Source: an uncultured Armatimonadota bacterium
Lineage (GTDB): Bacteria > Armatimonadota > Fimbriimonadia > Fimbriimonadales > Fimbriimonadaceae
Assembly: GCA_903833215.1 (NCBI GenBank)
Contig: CAILEM010000134.1
Location: 1 to 56,323, forward strand
DNA: 56,323 nucleotides
Reading direction: 5' to 3'
Shown: positions 44,667 to 53,421 of the stretch, one piece after another
How the letters are laid out: each line of letters opens with the position of its first letter
How positions within the stretch are numbered: the stretch's first letter is position 1
Notes under the pieces: generated by a model
Database searches by the model: none
Seen by the model: the letters and a program-made list of their open reading frames with translations, nothing else
What the model was told of the DNA's origin: nothing
Translations under genes and position numbers: made by a program

Positions 44667-46049
44667 ATGATTTCTCTTTCGCCGTCCAACGTCACCTTCT
44701 CTGAGCGTCCTCGCTCTCGGCGAGGAACCTATTTCATTCAAACCTGGGGATGCCAGATGAACGAAGAGGACAGCGAGCAGATGGGGCTGTACCTTGAAGG
44801 CATTGGGTACACCCGGGCGAATTCAATCATCGAAGCCGAGGTCATCTTGCTGAACACGTGTAGCGTGCGGAAGAAGCCGGAAGACAAAGCATTCTCGCTG
44901 CTAGGTGAAATCGAACCTCTTCGACTTGCGAAGCCTGGCCTCATCATCGGCGTTTGCGGATGCATGGCTCAAGCTCGAGCTGACGAGATCAAGCGCAGGG
45001 CGCCGCACGTTGATTTTGTTTTGGGGACCGGTGATCTTGGACAGCTTCCGGGTCTCGTTGAGGAGGCCGCCCAGTCGCGAAAATTCCAAAAGCGAGTGAT
45101 GTTGCCCGAAAGAAAAGGGAATATCGTCGAAGATGTCCCCCAGCGTCATCTCGGTCGTGCGGCGAAGCTGAAATCGTTCGTTCCCATTCAGTACGGCTGC
45201 GACAAGTTCTGCACCTTCTGCATTGTCCCCACGACACGGGGACGCGAACGATCTCGGCCGACTGCTGACATCGTGGAAGAGGTATCCACGCTCGTTCAAG
45301 GCGGTACCCGCGAAGTCACACTACTCGGCCAAACAGTGAACTCCTACGGAAAGAACCTTCTTGAAGGTCGGGTTCCTTTCAGTGCCCTGCTGGAAAAACT
45401 TAGTGAGATTCCGAATCTCGAACGGATTCGATTCATGTCCCCGTATCCAAGAGACTTTCGTGCGGACCTCATCTCCACCATTCGCGACTGTCCGAAGGTG
45501 ATGGAATCGTGCCACCTGCCATTGCAGTCGGGCGATAACGACATGCTGAAAGAGATGCACCGACTCTATACGGTGGAATCCTATCTTGAGATCATCGATA
45601 CGTTGCGAGCGGAGATCCCAAATATTGGGCTAACCACCGATATTATCGTCGGATTCCCAGGCGAAACCGATGAACAATTTGAGAACACCCTGAAAGTGAT
45701 GGAGCAAGTACGGTTTGACGGAGCGTACATGTTCGCCTACTCGATCCGACCAGGAACTCCTGCCGGCGACCGAAAGGATCAGATCCCGGAAGATGTAAAG
45801 AAACAGAGGCTCGCGACCCTTATTGACCGTCAAAATCAGATCACCTGCGAGATCAATGAGACTTACCTGGGTCGAACTCTGGAAGTACTCGTCGAAGGGA
45901 CATCCCCAAGGAACCCTGACAAGCTGCAGGGCTTCTCTCGTGAATCTAAAGTCGTACACTTCAGTGGCCCCGTGAGCCGAATTGGCCGTTTAGCCAAAGT
46001 TCAAATCACGGGAAGCAAACAGTACGGGCTTTCCGGCGAGCTCGTTTAG
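44667..46049 (+). CDS. miaB: tRNA methylthiotransferase MiaB
   Basis: A 460-residue radical SAM enzyme that converts i6A37 to ms2i6A37 in tRNA. The N-terminal UPF0004 domain has Cys29 (GCQMN), Cys65 (NTCSVR) and Cys99 (CGCMAQ) for the auxiliary cluster; the radical SAM site is YGCDKFCTFC near 171-180, and a C-terminal TRAM domain ends the protein. The open frame extends to TTG 44583 (488 residues); I prefer ATG 44667 because the earlier part is unlike MiaB, but the choice is uncertain. It is divergent from VKOR-DsbA and ends 2 bases from the glmS stop. Confidence 0.95.
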   Translation: MISLSPSNVTFSERPRSRRGTYFIQTWGCQMNEEDSEQMGLYLEGIGYTRANSIIEAEVILLNTCSVRKKPEDKAFSLLGEIEPLRLAKPGLIIGVCGCMAQARADEIKRRAPHVDFVLGTGDLGQLPGLVEEAAQSRKFQKRVMLPERKGNIVEDVPQRHLGRAAKLKSFVPIQYGCDKFCTFCIVPTTRGRERSRPTADIVEEVSTLVQGGTREVTLLGQTVNSYGKNLLEGRVPFSALLEKLSEIPNLERIRFMSPYPRDFRADLISTIRDCPKVMESCHLPLQSGDNDMLKEMHRLYTVESYLEIIDTLRAEIPNIGLTTDIIVGFPGETDEQFENTLKVMEQVRFDGAYMFAYSIRPGTPAGDRKDQIPEDVKKQRLATLIDRQNQITCEINETYLGRTLEVLVEGTSPRNPDKLQGFSRESKVVHFSGPVSRIGRLAKVQITGSKQYGLSGELV

Positions 46050-46051
46050 AG

Positions 46052-47881
46052 CTATTCGACCGTTACCGACTTGGCAAGATTCCGAGGCTGATCGATTTCG
46101 CATCCGCGTAGTCTCGCGATGTGATAGGCAAATAGCTGCATCGGAATGATCGTTAGCAATGCGCTCAAGAACCCTAGTTTCGAAGCTGGTATTCGAATGA
46201 TCGCATCGGCGGCACGCTCGGTCACTGTATCGTCTTCCGTAACCACGGCGATTACTGTGCCTCCACGTGCCTGAATTTCTTTCATGCTACTGACAACCTT
46301 GTCCCGCGTTTCAGGATCGGTGGATCCGAAAACAGCGATGACGCCCGGCTGTACAAGGGCAAGTGGGCCGTGCTTCATCTCGCCAGCGGGAGACTCCTGA
46401 GTCGGGATGTATGCAATCTCCTTTAGCTTCAGGGCACCCTCAAGCGCAACGTTGGCGTCAGCACCGCGCCCTAGGAAGAAGCACAACGGCATATCCTTGA
46501 ACTGGGTGGCCAATTCAATCATCTGAGGTTCAAGCTTCAGGCATTCATCGGCCTTCGCCGCCAAGCCACTGAGTTCGGCGACGGCCTCTTCTACGCGAAC
46601 ACCGGGCATTTCTTGAACTTGGGCAATGTACATCGCAAGGAGCGTCAGAACCGTGACCTGCGCTGTGTAGGCCTTGGTACTTGCCACGGAAATTTCGGGG
46701 CCAGCTTGGGTGAAGATCGTTCGGTCGCATTCACGAGCAATGCTTGAGCCGATGACGTTCACAACACCCAGGGTGCGAATTCGTCGCGACTTGCACAGGC
46801 GCAATGCAGCAAGCGTATCGGCTGTCTCGCCAGACTGACTGACAAAAATCGCCAGCGATTTTGGCGATAACACCGGGTCTCCATATCGAAATTCGCTGGA
46901 GTAGTAAACGTCAGTCGGCAACCGAAGTAGCTTTTCAAAGAGGTGCTTACCCATCAGGCCAGCGTTATACGCCGTACCACACGCGATGATATTGACCCGA
47001 TCGATTTCTGTCCAAACGTGCTCTGAGAAGACTTGCTCAAGTCGAACTTGGTAATTATCGTCAATTCGTCCGGCAAGGCACTGCCTTAACACTTCGGGTT
47101 GCTCATGGATCTCCTTGAGCATGAAGTGGTCATATCCACCCCGTTCGGCGGCAGCAATATCCCACTCGATGTGGATCGGCTTCACCGGCTGTTCTCTACC
47201 GTCAAGGTCCATGATCGAGACGTTATCCAGCGTGATCATTGCGATGTTGTTTTCCTCAAGGACCACAACCTCTCGCGTGTACGGCAGCAACGCTGGAATA
47301 TCGCTGGCAAGGAGGTTCTCCCCCGCACCAATGCCTAGAACAAGAGGACTCGCGTTGCGAGCGGCGACGATCTTCCCTTTCTCGTGCTGCGAAAGGACGA
47401 CCAGGGCGTAAGCACCCCTGAGGCGTTTCACTCCTTTTCGAACGGCTTCTTCAAGCGGCACGCCCTCGGTGTACTCCTCGCCAATTACATGGGCAGCGAC
47501 TTCCGTATCCGTCTGCGAACGGAATTTGTGTCCCTTTGCGAGGAGCTCTTCGCGGAGATCAAGATAATTCTCGATGATGCCGTTGTGGATGATCGCAATG
47601 CGTTCGTAAGCATCGTAATGAGGGTGCGCGTTCTCGTTGGTTGGTCCACCGTGGGTTGCCCACCTTGAGTGTGCAATGGCGATTCGAGAGTCACGTGGGA
47701 CCTCGTCAACAAGCTTCTTCAGTTCGGTGAGCTTGCCCGCTCGCTTGAGGACCTCAATATGCCCATTTGCAGGGTACGCGACGCCAGCACTGTCATATCC
47801 TCGATACTCCAACCGCTTTAGTTGATCCAAGACGACTTCAACGGCATTACGCGGTCCAATATATCCGGCTATCCCACACAT
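46052..47881 (-). CDS. glmS: Glucosamine-6-phosphate synthase
   Basis: A 609-residue enzyme, the normal length, that makes glucosamine 6-phosphate from fructose 6-phosphate and glutamine for cell-wall precursors. ATG 47881 is chosen because the nucleophile must be Cys2 of MCGIAGYIG after Met removal; the open frame begins 93 bases earlier and would bury it. Two SIS domains follow (FVSQSGETADT near 350 and ESPAGEMKHGPLALV near 490), and the tail ends PRNLAKSVTVE, as in the family. A TAGTAT -10 lies 7 bases upstream. I see no glmS riboswitch-ribozyme, as the promoter leaves no leader for one. Confidence 0.97.
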   Translation of the reverse strand: MCGIAGYIGPRNAVEVVLDQLKRLEYRGYDSAGVAYPANGHIEVLKRAGKLTELKKLVDEVPRDSRIAIAHSRWATHGGPTNENAHPHYDAYERIAIIHNGIIENYLDLREELLAKGHKFRSQTDTEVAAHVIGEEYTEGVPLEEAVRKGVKRLRGAYALVVLSQHEKGKIVAARNASPLVLGIGAGENLLASDIPALLPYTREVVVLEENNIAMITLDNVSIMDLDGREQPVKPIHIEWDIAAAERGGYDHFMLKEIHEQPEVLRQCLAGRIDDNYQVRLEQVFSEHVWTEIDRVNIIACGTAYNAGLMGKHLFEKLLRLPTDVYYSSEFRYGDPVLSPKSLAIFVSQSGETADTLAALRLCKSRRIRTLGVVNVIGSSIARECDRTIFTQAGPEISVASTKAYTAQVTVLTLLAMYIAQVQEMPGVRVEEAVAELSGLAAKADECLKLEPQMIELATQFKDMPLCFFLGRGADANVALEGALKLKEIAYIPTQESPAGEMKHGPLALVQPGVIAVFGSTDPETRDKVVSSMKEIQARGGTVIAVVTEDDTVTERAADAIIRIPASKLGFLSALLTIIPMQLFAYHIARLRGCEIDQPRNLAKSVTVE

Positions 47882-47888
47882 TGTCGCG

Positions 47889-47894
47889 ATACTA
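47889..47894 (-). promoter_or_regulatory. -10 element of glmS
   Basis: TAGTAT, then CGCGACA, then ATG 47881 on the minus strand. The spacing supports the Cys2 start and a leaderless message. Confidence 0.55.
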
Positions 47895-48024
47895 CCACCG
47901 TCCCCAGGATTCATCGTGTCCTCGCTTTGTGCAAAGTGGGACGTTGGCGGGCAATTTTCGAGGAACGAAGGCATTCCGCCACCTGTCTGTATACTTGGAC
48001 AAGGCTGTTCAATCCTATAAAGCT

Positions 48025-49476
48025 ATGAGTGCTACGACCTTCAACGACCCAACGACTGTCGCGCTGCCCCCAGAACGTATTCATCGATTGGTCGGATACG
48101 GCATGCGGTCGGCGGCCGACGGATATCTATTCCGCCCCACAAGCGTTGATAACATCCGACAAATTCTCGACTTAGCCCGGGAGACCGGCAGAAAAATCGT
48201 TCTACGTGGAGCGGGTCGTAGCTATGGCGATGCGAACGTCGGATCTGAGTGCATCATCGTCGACATTTCACGCATGAATCGCATCCTGAGTTGGGACCCC
48301 AAAACTGGACTCATTGATTGCGAGAGCGGCGTAACCATTGAAGGGCTTTGGCGAACGACACTGGAAGACGGATTTTGGCCACCGGTAGTCAGCGGAACCA
48401 TGTACCCAACGCTTGGCGGAGCCTTAGGAATGAACATCCACGGCAAAAACTCCTTCAAGGTTGGAACCCTAGGAGACCAAGTCGTTGAGCTGGACGTACT
48501 GTTTCCAAACGGTGAATTTCACACCCTGACCCCTAAAGACGATCTGTTCTATCAGGTCATTAGCAGCGCAGGCTTACTTGGAATCATCACCCGCGCGAGG
48601 CTCAAAATGAAGCGTGTGCATAGCGGCGACGTCAAGGTTCTCGCTGTTTCCTGTGACAACTGGGACGACCAATTTGCGTTTTTCGATAAGTTCGAGCATG
48701 ACTCCGACTACATGGTGAGTTGGATCGACTGCTTCGGAAAGGGTGCCCACAATGGGCGGGGCCAAATTCACGTTGCCTGGTACCAGAACGAATCGTTCGA
48801 ATTACCGCCGAGTCTCAAACCTGAATCTCAAGATTTGCCCGATACGATTTTAGGGTTGGTTCCAAAGTCGGTGGTGTGGCGGTTCCTTAAGGTCTTGAAC
48901 AATCGGCCAGGAATGCGCTTTGTCAATTGGGCCAAACATCATGCTTCCCTGCTGCTGGGCAATGGAAAGACGATTGAGCAAAGCCTCGTTGGATTTTCAT
49001 TTCTGCTGGACTACGTTCCTAACTGGCGTAATGCCTATCTGCCGGGAGGCTTCATCCAATATCAGTCCTTTATCCCACGAGATAAGGCGAAGGAGGTCTT
49101 CAGCAAGCAAATCCAGATGCAACAGGATGCGAAGCTCGAAGCATTTCTCGGGGTTTTCAAGCTTCACAAGCCCGACAAGTTCTTATTCAGCCACGCCGTT
49201 GACGGATATTCCATGGCGCTCGACTTCAAGGTAACCCGAAGAAACTGGAAGCGGCTTGAGAAGCTCTGCCACCAAATGAATGAGGTTGTCCTCGAAGCTG
49301 GCGGCAGATTCTACTTTGCGAAAGACAGCACGCTCCGGGCTTCGGATGTGAAGTCGTACCTGGGTGAATCCACCCTCAAGACTTTTCAAACGCTCAAATC
49401 CAAGTACGATCCTGACGGTCTGTTGACGTCCAATTTGGCCAGTCGTCTGGATCTGAACGGCAGTCGAGTACAATGA
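48025..49476 (+). CDS. DprE1-like FAD-linked oxidase
   Basis: A 483-residue flavoprotein. The FAD-binding PCMH domain has VLRGAGRSYGDANVG (residues 57-71) and SGTMYPTLGGALGMNIHGKNS; the C-terminal part is an ALO-type substrate domain. This is the layout of decaprenylphosphoryl-ribose oxidase and related sugar-alcohol oxidases; the actual substrate in this organism is unknown. A TATACT sequence at about 47989 may be its -10, giving a leader near 25 bases; no DprE2-like reductase is next to it. It is divergent from glmS with overlapping upstream regions. Confidence 0.8.
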   Translation: MSATTFNDPTTVALPPERIHRLVGYGMRSAADGYLFRPTSVDNIRQILDLARETGRKIVLRGAGRSYGDANVGSECIIVDISRMNRILSWDPKTGLIDCESGVTIEGLWRTTLEDGFWPPVVSGTMYPTLGGALGMNIHGKNSFKVGTLGDQVVELDVLFPNGEFHTLTPKDDLFYQVISSAGLLGIITRARLKMKRVHSGDVKVLAVSCDNWDDQFAFFDKFEHDSDYMVSWIDCFGKGAHNGRGQIHVAWYQNESFELPPSLKPESQDLPDTILGLVPKSVVWRFLKVLNNRPGMRFVNWAKHHASLLLGNGKTIEQSLVGFSFLLDYVPNWRNAYLPGGFIQYQSFIPRDKAKEVFSKQIQMQQDAKLEAFLGVFKLHKPDKFLFSHAVDGYSMALDFKVTRRNWKRLEKLCHQMNEVVLEAGGRFYFAKDSTLRASDVKSYLGESTLKTFQTLKSKYDPDGLLTSNLASRLDLNGSRVQ

Positions 49477-49509
49477 CGAGGTTTTGACAGGACTTTTTGG
49501 GGGAATGAT

Positions 49510-50496
49510 TTGCCGATAGATATCGTCAGGGAAATGGCATCGGCATTTCAAGAAGAAGTTGGAAAGGCAACTTCCGTGTTGATTGGCACGCATCTTAATC
49601 CAGATGGCGATGCGCTGGGATGCGCCATAGCTTTCTCGTTGTACTTGGATTCCATCGGGATCGAGAACGAGATTGTCTGCCATCACAAGGCTCCACGGAA
49701 TCTGGAATTCCTCCCCAAGGTCGACGAAGTTCACCAAGAAGCACGCAGAGAAAGTTACGATCTGGGAGTTATCCTTGATCTCGATGCGATGGATCGCCTT
49801 GGCCGCACGGAACCATATTTCGCAACCTGTAAGCGGGTGATCGTGATCGATCATCACATTCCGCACCAAAAGCCCGGGGACTTGCGAATCATCGATTCCG
49901 ATTCCCCTGCCACAGCAGTCATCCTCACCCGGCTGCTTATGGAGATCGGCGCCACCATCACCGGCCCAATGGCAACGTGCCTCCTCACCGGCATCGTTAC
50001 CGACACTGGATCGTTCCGATTTAGAAACACCACGCCCGATGCACTGAGCGTGTCGGCATATCTGCTTGAGCAGGGCGGCGATCTCAATGAAATCAGCGAA
50101 GAGGTGTTCCAGAACCGGCCGCTTTCGGGCGCAAGGCTACTGGGACACGTTCTAGAAACGATGAAGCTTGCGTGTGATGACCGACTCGCATGGTCGAGTA
50201 TCAGCTTTGATCGATTTGTCGAGTCTGGTGCAAAAGATGAAGACACGGAAGGTTTTGTCAATGAGATGTTGTTCGTCACGTCGGTCCAGATCGCAGTCTT
50301 GATGCGCGAAACGAAACCTGGCAAAGTGCGCGTCTCAATCCGATCACGACGTGATTTGGATGTTGCGGAAGTCGCGAGAGATTTTGGAGGCGGCGGCCAC
50401 AAAAATGCGGCTGGCTGTGTTTTCGAGGAAATGGCCCTACAAGAGGTTGAAGATCGCCTCGTTCGGAGGCTAAAGGTTTGCTTGGAATCCTCTTAG
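49510..50496 (+). CDS. DHH/DHHA1 phosphoesterase (NrnA-like)
   Basis: A 328-residue phosphoesterase. Motifs are GTHLNPDGDALG (His28, Asp32, Asp34), DLDAMDRLG near 95, the DHH triad in VIDHHIPHQ near 116, and the DHHA1 substrate loop FGGGGHKNAAGC at the C-terminus. NrnA-type enzymes degrade nanoRNA and dephosphorylate pAp, linking RNA turnover and sulfate assimilation. The start is TTG 49510 next to a GGGGGAA ribosome binding sequence; an ATG 4 bases earlier is out of frame. It overlaps truB by 19 bases, a common arrangement in bacteria. Confidence 0.9.
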   Translation: MPIDIVREMASAFQEEVGKATSVLIGTHLNPDGDALGCAIAFSLYLDSIGIENEIVCHHKAPRNLEFLPKVDEVHQEARRESYDLGVILDLDAMDRLGRTEPYFATCKRVIVIDHHIPHQKPGDLRIIDSDSPATAVILTRLLMEIGATITGPMATCLLTGIVTDTGSFRFRNTTPDALSVSAYLLEQGGDLNEISEEVFQNRPLSGARLLGHVLETMKLACDDRLAWSSISFDRFVESGAKDEDTEGFVNEMLFVTSVQIAVLMRETKPGKVRVSIRSRRDLDVAEVARDFGGGGHKNAAGCVFEEMALQEVEDRLVRRLKVCLESS

Positions 50497-51350
50497 TCGA
50501 CAAGCCCATTGGGATGACCTCCCACGATGTGGTCAACGATATCCGCCGTCGATTTGGCACCAAACGGGTTGGCCACGCTGGAACCCTCGATCCGCTTGCG
50601 ACCGGGCTGCTCGTTGTCGCGGTGGGTCCAGCGACGCGATTTCTGCAATATCTTCCCCTTGAACCCAAGGTATACGTCGCCGAAATCTGCTTTGGCCATT
50701 CGACGCCAACCTACGATGCTGAGGGAGAATTATCGGAAGCTCGACCTTTGCCCAACGACTTGGCCGCGGCGATTGACGGGGCTCTCGATGGCTTTCGAGG
50801 ACTCATTCAGCAACTTCCACCCATGTATAGCGCGGTGAAAGTTGGCGGCAAGCCGCTCTACAAGTTTGCACGGGAAGGAAAAGAACAGGTCCGCGAACCT
50901 CGAACGGTTCACATTGCCTCGTTTGAGATTCTGCATGTGGAAGGCGCTGTTGCTGAGGCGAAAATTTCTTGCTCCGGTGGCACCTACATTCGCTCGCTTG
51001 CGAATGACCTCGGTGACGCCCTCGGCTGTGGAGCATATCTGAAAAGCCTAAAGCGCACCGGCGTCGGTAGGTTTGACCTAACTCAGGCCACTCCTTTGAG
51101 CGACGCCAGGCCAGAAATGTTGATCAGCCTGCGCGAGGCATTGCCTCCCATGCCGTTAATTTCGCTTGATGCTGTTCAAACAGCCAATATCCGCGAGGGT
51201 CGACCGATTGGTCAGACAGATCCACCTGAGGGAAGCCTTGCCGGATTGCTGGATCCCCAAGGCAACGTTTTTAGCGTCGCGCGCATCATTGGCAACCTTC
51301 TGCAGCCAGAATGCGTTATTCCAAGCGAGATTCCCTATGGCGCTTCTTGA
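50478..51350 (+). CDS. truB: tRNA pseudouridine-55 synthase
   Basis: A 290-residue pseudouridine synthase that modifies U55 in the T-loop of tRNAs. Conserved: LLVDKPIGMTSHDVVN (residues 5-20), the catalytic Asp38 in GHAGTLDPLATG, and YSAVKVGGKPLYKFAREG near 115, with SCSGGTYIRSLANDLG near 165. The start is TTG 50478 inside the end of the DHH gene, with GGAGGCTAAAGG as the ribosome binding region. It overlaps the DUF2752 gene by 14 bases, so nrnA-like, truB and DUF2752 are probably translated from one mRNA. Confidence 0.96.
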   Translation: MLGILLVDKPIGMTSHDVVNDIRRRFGTKRVGHAGTLDPLATGLLVVAVGPATRFLQYLPLEPKVYVAEICFGHSTPTYDAEGELSEARPLPNDLAAAIDGALDGFRGLIQQLPPMYSAVKVGGKPLYKFAREGKEQVREPRTVHIASFEILHVEGAVAEAKISCSGGTYIRSLANDLGDALGCGAYLKSLKRTGVGRFDLTQATPLSDARPEMLISLREALPPMPLISLDAVQTANIREGRPIGQTDPPEGSLAGLLDPQGNVFSVARIIGNLLQPECVIPSEIPYGAS

Positions 51351-51810
51351 ATATGGCCATCCGCGAAAAGCATTAACGAGCCAAGCCGTCTGGTTTGGCT
51401 CTTGGCTGGTGGTGACGATAATCGGGGCCGTGCTAAACCCTGATCGCAGTGGTCACGGAACCCATCAGCAATTGGGACTTCCCCCATGTCCAAGCGTCCT
51501 ACTATTTGATCGCCCGTGTCCTGGTTGCGGACTCACGACGAGTTGGACGGCGTTTATCCATGGACACTTTGCTGAAGCATTTCACTCACATCCGCTTGGC
51601 CCTATTTTGTACGTTGCCTACGCAGTTTCAGCCCTCATAGCGCTCTTTGGCTACTTCAAGGGCGGTCGGCTCAATACCGATACCAAGGGTTTCAACCGAA
51701 CCACAACCGTGGCCGTAGTGATCTTCGTAGTGTTTGGCGCGGCTCGGATGGCGCTCACTCCTCACTTCGGGACTCAAGCCGAACATATCTTCGCGAACTA
51801 CGCGAAATAG
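51337..51810 (+). CDS. DUF2752 membrane protein
   Basis: A 157-residue protein with three hydrophobic segments. The hallmark of DUF2752 is present: DRPCPGCGLTTSWTAFIHGHFAEAFHSHPLG at about 60-90, where two Cys of CPGC could bind a metal or form a disulfide. The function of the family is unknown. ATG 51337 is used; longer frame starts lie inside truB. It is the last gene of the truB transcript and converges on the PLP-enzyme gene with a 12-base gap. Confidence 0.85.
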   Translation: MALLEYGHPRKALTSQAVWFGSWLVVTIIGAVLNPDRSGHGTHQQLGLPPCPSVLLFDRPCPGCGLTTSWTAFIHGHFAEAFHSHPLGPILYVAYAVSALIALFGYFKGGRLNTDTKGFNRTTTVAVVIFVVFGAARMALTPHFGTQAEHIFANYAK

Positions 51811-51822
51811 GTCGACCATCGC

Positions 51823-52800
51823 TTAGTAAGCAAACAGGGCTGGAATTCCTCCGGTATGCCAAAACAAGACTCGTCCGGTCAGTTCACCCTTCTCCGCAAG
51901 GTCAATCAGACCCGCAAACGCCTTCCCAGAATATATCGGGTCAAGAAAAATCCCTTCAGAACACCCCAGTCGCTTTATCGCTGCGGTACCTGCTTCGCTG
52001 GGAATTCCATATCCAGGACCGACGAACGAGAAGTCCAAGTCATAGTCGTCGGCAAGGATGTCAGGAATATCCGGGAGGTACTGCTTCAGACCTTTTGCTA
52101 GCTCTGCGAAATCTTGGGCGATCTCCGGCTCAGGATCACATGCGATGCCAAGAATCCGAGTTTGGCTGCCCGCAAAGGCCACAGCCAAGCCGGTGTGAGT
52201 GCTCCCGCTCGAACTCGCAAAAATGATCGCGTCAAAGGTCTGGTCAAGCTCTTTAGCCGCTTCGACGAAGGCATACGCCCCCAGAGGTGAAGATCCACCA
52301 ATAGGCATGCGATAGACCGTTTTGCCTTGGGCCTCGTACTCCAGAGCAAGCTGTTCGGCAAGATCGTAGAGCTCCTCCCATGTGCCGTTCGCATGAAACC
52401 TAAGGTCTGTTCCCAAGATGTCGTTCAAAACGAGGTTGCCCCCTGAACCGTGGACGAGCGTTTCAGGCTCCGCATCTTCGTAAGGCATGTTCATCACGGC
52501 GGCCGCGCATCTGAGGTCAAGCATCCGACAGGCGGCCGATAACTGCCGAATAAAGTTCGACTGAGCCGCTCCGCAGGTGACAACAACCTTGGCTTGGGAA
52601 GCGAGGATGTCTGCCATCAGATACTCCAGTTTTCTCCCCTTATTGCCGCCAAGGGCGAATCCGGTTAAGTCATCCCGCTTGATCCAGAGATCAATCCCGA
52701 GCTGTTTTGACATCGCACCTAGCCGATGTAGCGGAGTTGGCGACTGAATTAGTGGAATACGTCCGGGTAGCACGTGTGTCAGTTTACGGTCTGGATACAT
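51823..52800 (-). CDS. PLP-dependent deaminase, D-cysteine desulfhydrase/ACC deaminase family
   Basis: A 325-residue fold-type II PLP enzyme. The Schiff-base Lys54 is in GGNKGRKLEYL; CGAAQSNFIRQLSAACRML near 78 holds the Asn/Ser that contact PLP and substrate; ASSSGSTHTGLA near 193 is the phosphate cup. The family deaminates D-cysteine, ACC or other small amino acids; I cannot tell the substrate from the sequence. It is named from family similarity. ATG 52800 is used because a CATACC -10 lies 7 bases upstream and overlaps the start codon of the divergent gene at 52811. Confidence 0.88.
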   Translation of the reverse strand: MYPDRKLTHVLPGRIPLIQSPTPLHRLGAMSKQLGIDLWIKRDDLTGFALGGNKGRKLEYLMADILASQAKVVVTCGAAQSNFIRQLSAACRMLDLRCAAAVMNMPYEDAEPETLVHGSGGNLVLNDILGTDLRFHANGTWEELYDLAEQLALEYEAQGKTVYRMPIGGSSPLGAYAFVEAAKELDQTFDAIIFASSSGSTHTGLAVAFAGSQTRILGIACDPEPEIAQDFAELAKGLKQYLPDIPDILADDYDLDFSFVGPGYGIPSEAGTAAIKRLGCSEGIFLDPIYSGKAFAGLIDLAEKGELTGRVLFWHTGGIPALFAY

Positions 52801-52813
52801 AATCGTCGGTATG
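52798..52813. promoter_or_regulatory. Interlocked divergent leaderless promoters
   Basis: On the plus strand CATAAT (52798-52803) is followed by 7 bases and ATG 52811; on the minus strand CATACC (complement of 52808-52813) is followed by 7 bases and ATG 52800. Each hexamer contains the reverse complement of the other gene's start codon. Both genes are separated by only 10 bases. Confidence 0.55.
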
Positions 52814-53365
52814 GCTTTTGGTCGTCGGATTCTGCGGCGGGTTGGATTGGGCTGTTTGACCCTCGTGATTCTGGCACTGGCGTTATTGTTTCTCACCAAA
52901 AGCGGTCAAGAGGTTCGAGATCTCGTGTCTCACGGTTTCCTGAATGAATATCTTTCGCCCGAGGAATCGCGAAAATACAATGCGAGTAACCTTCAGAACC
53001 TTAAGAACCTATTTACAGCGATGTCTCTCTACCATGAATCCGAAGGCCAGTTCCCTTCGGCAAATGGCTGGATGGATGCCTTGAAAAGTTACGGTGCTGC
53101 ATCCGATCTCGCCAAAGGCGAAGCTGACAAACGGTTTGTAGCCCCTGAGTTTTCAGGCAAGCCAGGACAATTTGGCTATGCCATGAACGATGCCTTAAGC
53201 GGCAAATATAAGGGCGATATTAAAGACCCCAAAACACCACTCCTATTTGATTCGAGTGACACTTCCCGAAATGCTCACGGCGACCCCAAAAAGTTACTGC
53301 CGTCGCCTGCTCGAGCTGGCGGCAACCTTGGCGTTGCTGTCGACGGCACGATCCTCAAGCTATAA
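52811..53365 (+). CDS. Membrane-anchored pseudopilin-like protein
   Basis: A 184-residue protein: Arg-rich start, one hydrophobic helix LGCLTLVILALALLFL (residues 14-29), then a soluble domain. The latter resembles the globular part of type II secretion pseudopilins seen in Planctomycetes and Armatimonadetes: HESEGQFPSANGWMDALKSYG, FGYAMNDALSGKY and a closing GGNLGVAVDGTI. The prepilin peptidase motif (Gly-Phe-Thr-Leu-x-Glu) is absent, so it is not processed as a pilin; it may be a membrane-fixed derivative. Its last codons CTA TAA form the -10 of the E1 gene. Confidence 0.65.
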   Translation: MAFGRRILRRVGLGCLTLVILALALLFLTKSGQEVRDLVSHGFLNEYLSPEESRKYNASNLQNLKNLFTAMSLYHESEGQFPSANGWMDALKSYGAASDLAKGEADKRFVAPEFSGKPGQFGYAMNDALSGKYKGDIKDPKTPLLFDSSDTSRNAHGDPKKLLPSPARAGGNLGVAVDGTILKL

Positions 53366-53366
53366 T
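53361..53366 (+). promoter_or_regulatory. Consensus TATAAT -10 spanning the upstream stop codon
   Basis: The final CTA TAA of the pseudopilin-like gene followed by T makes TATAAT. A TGTCGA hexamer 17 bases upstream could be the -35. The E1 mRNA would have a leader of about 50 bases with GAGGT before ATG 53422. Confidence 0.6.
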
Positions 53367-53421
53367 TGATGAGCTTCAGTGGCGAAGAAAAGGCCCCATT
53401 TCAACGACGAACGAGGTAACT

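Noticed and set aside
47650-47890. glmS ribozyme/riboswitch
   Set aside because: The -10 hexamer lies 7 bases before the glmS start, leaving no leader, and no ribozyme-like core was seen.
47882-47974. Longer start for glmS
   Set aside because: GlmS needs Cys at position 2 after Met removal; only ATG 47881 allows this.
49183-49869. A 228-codon frame on the minus strand across the oxidase-DHH junction
   Set aside because: It crosses two clear plus-strand genes and its translation shows no family features.
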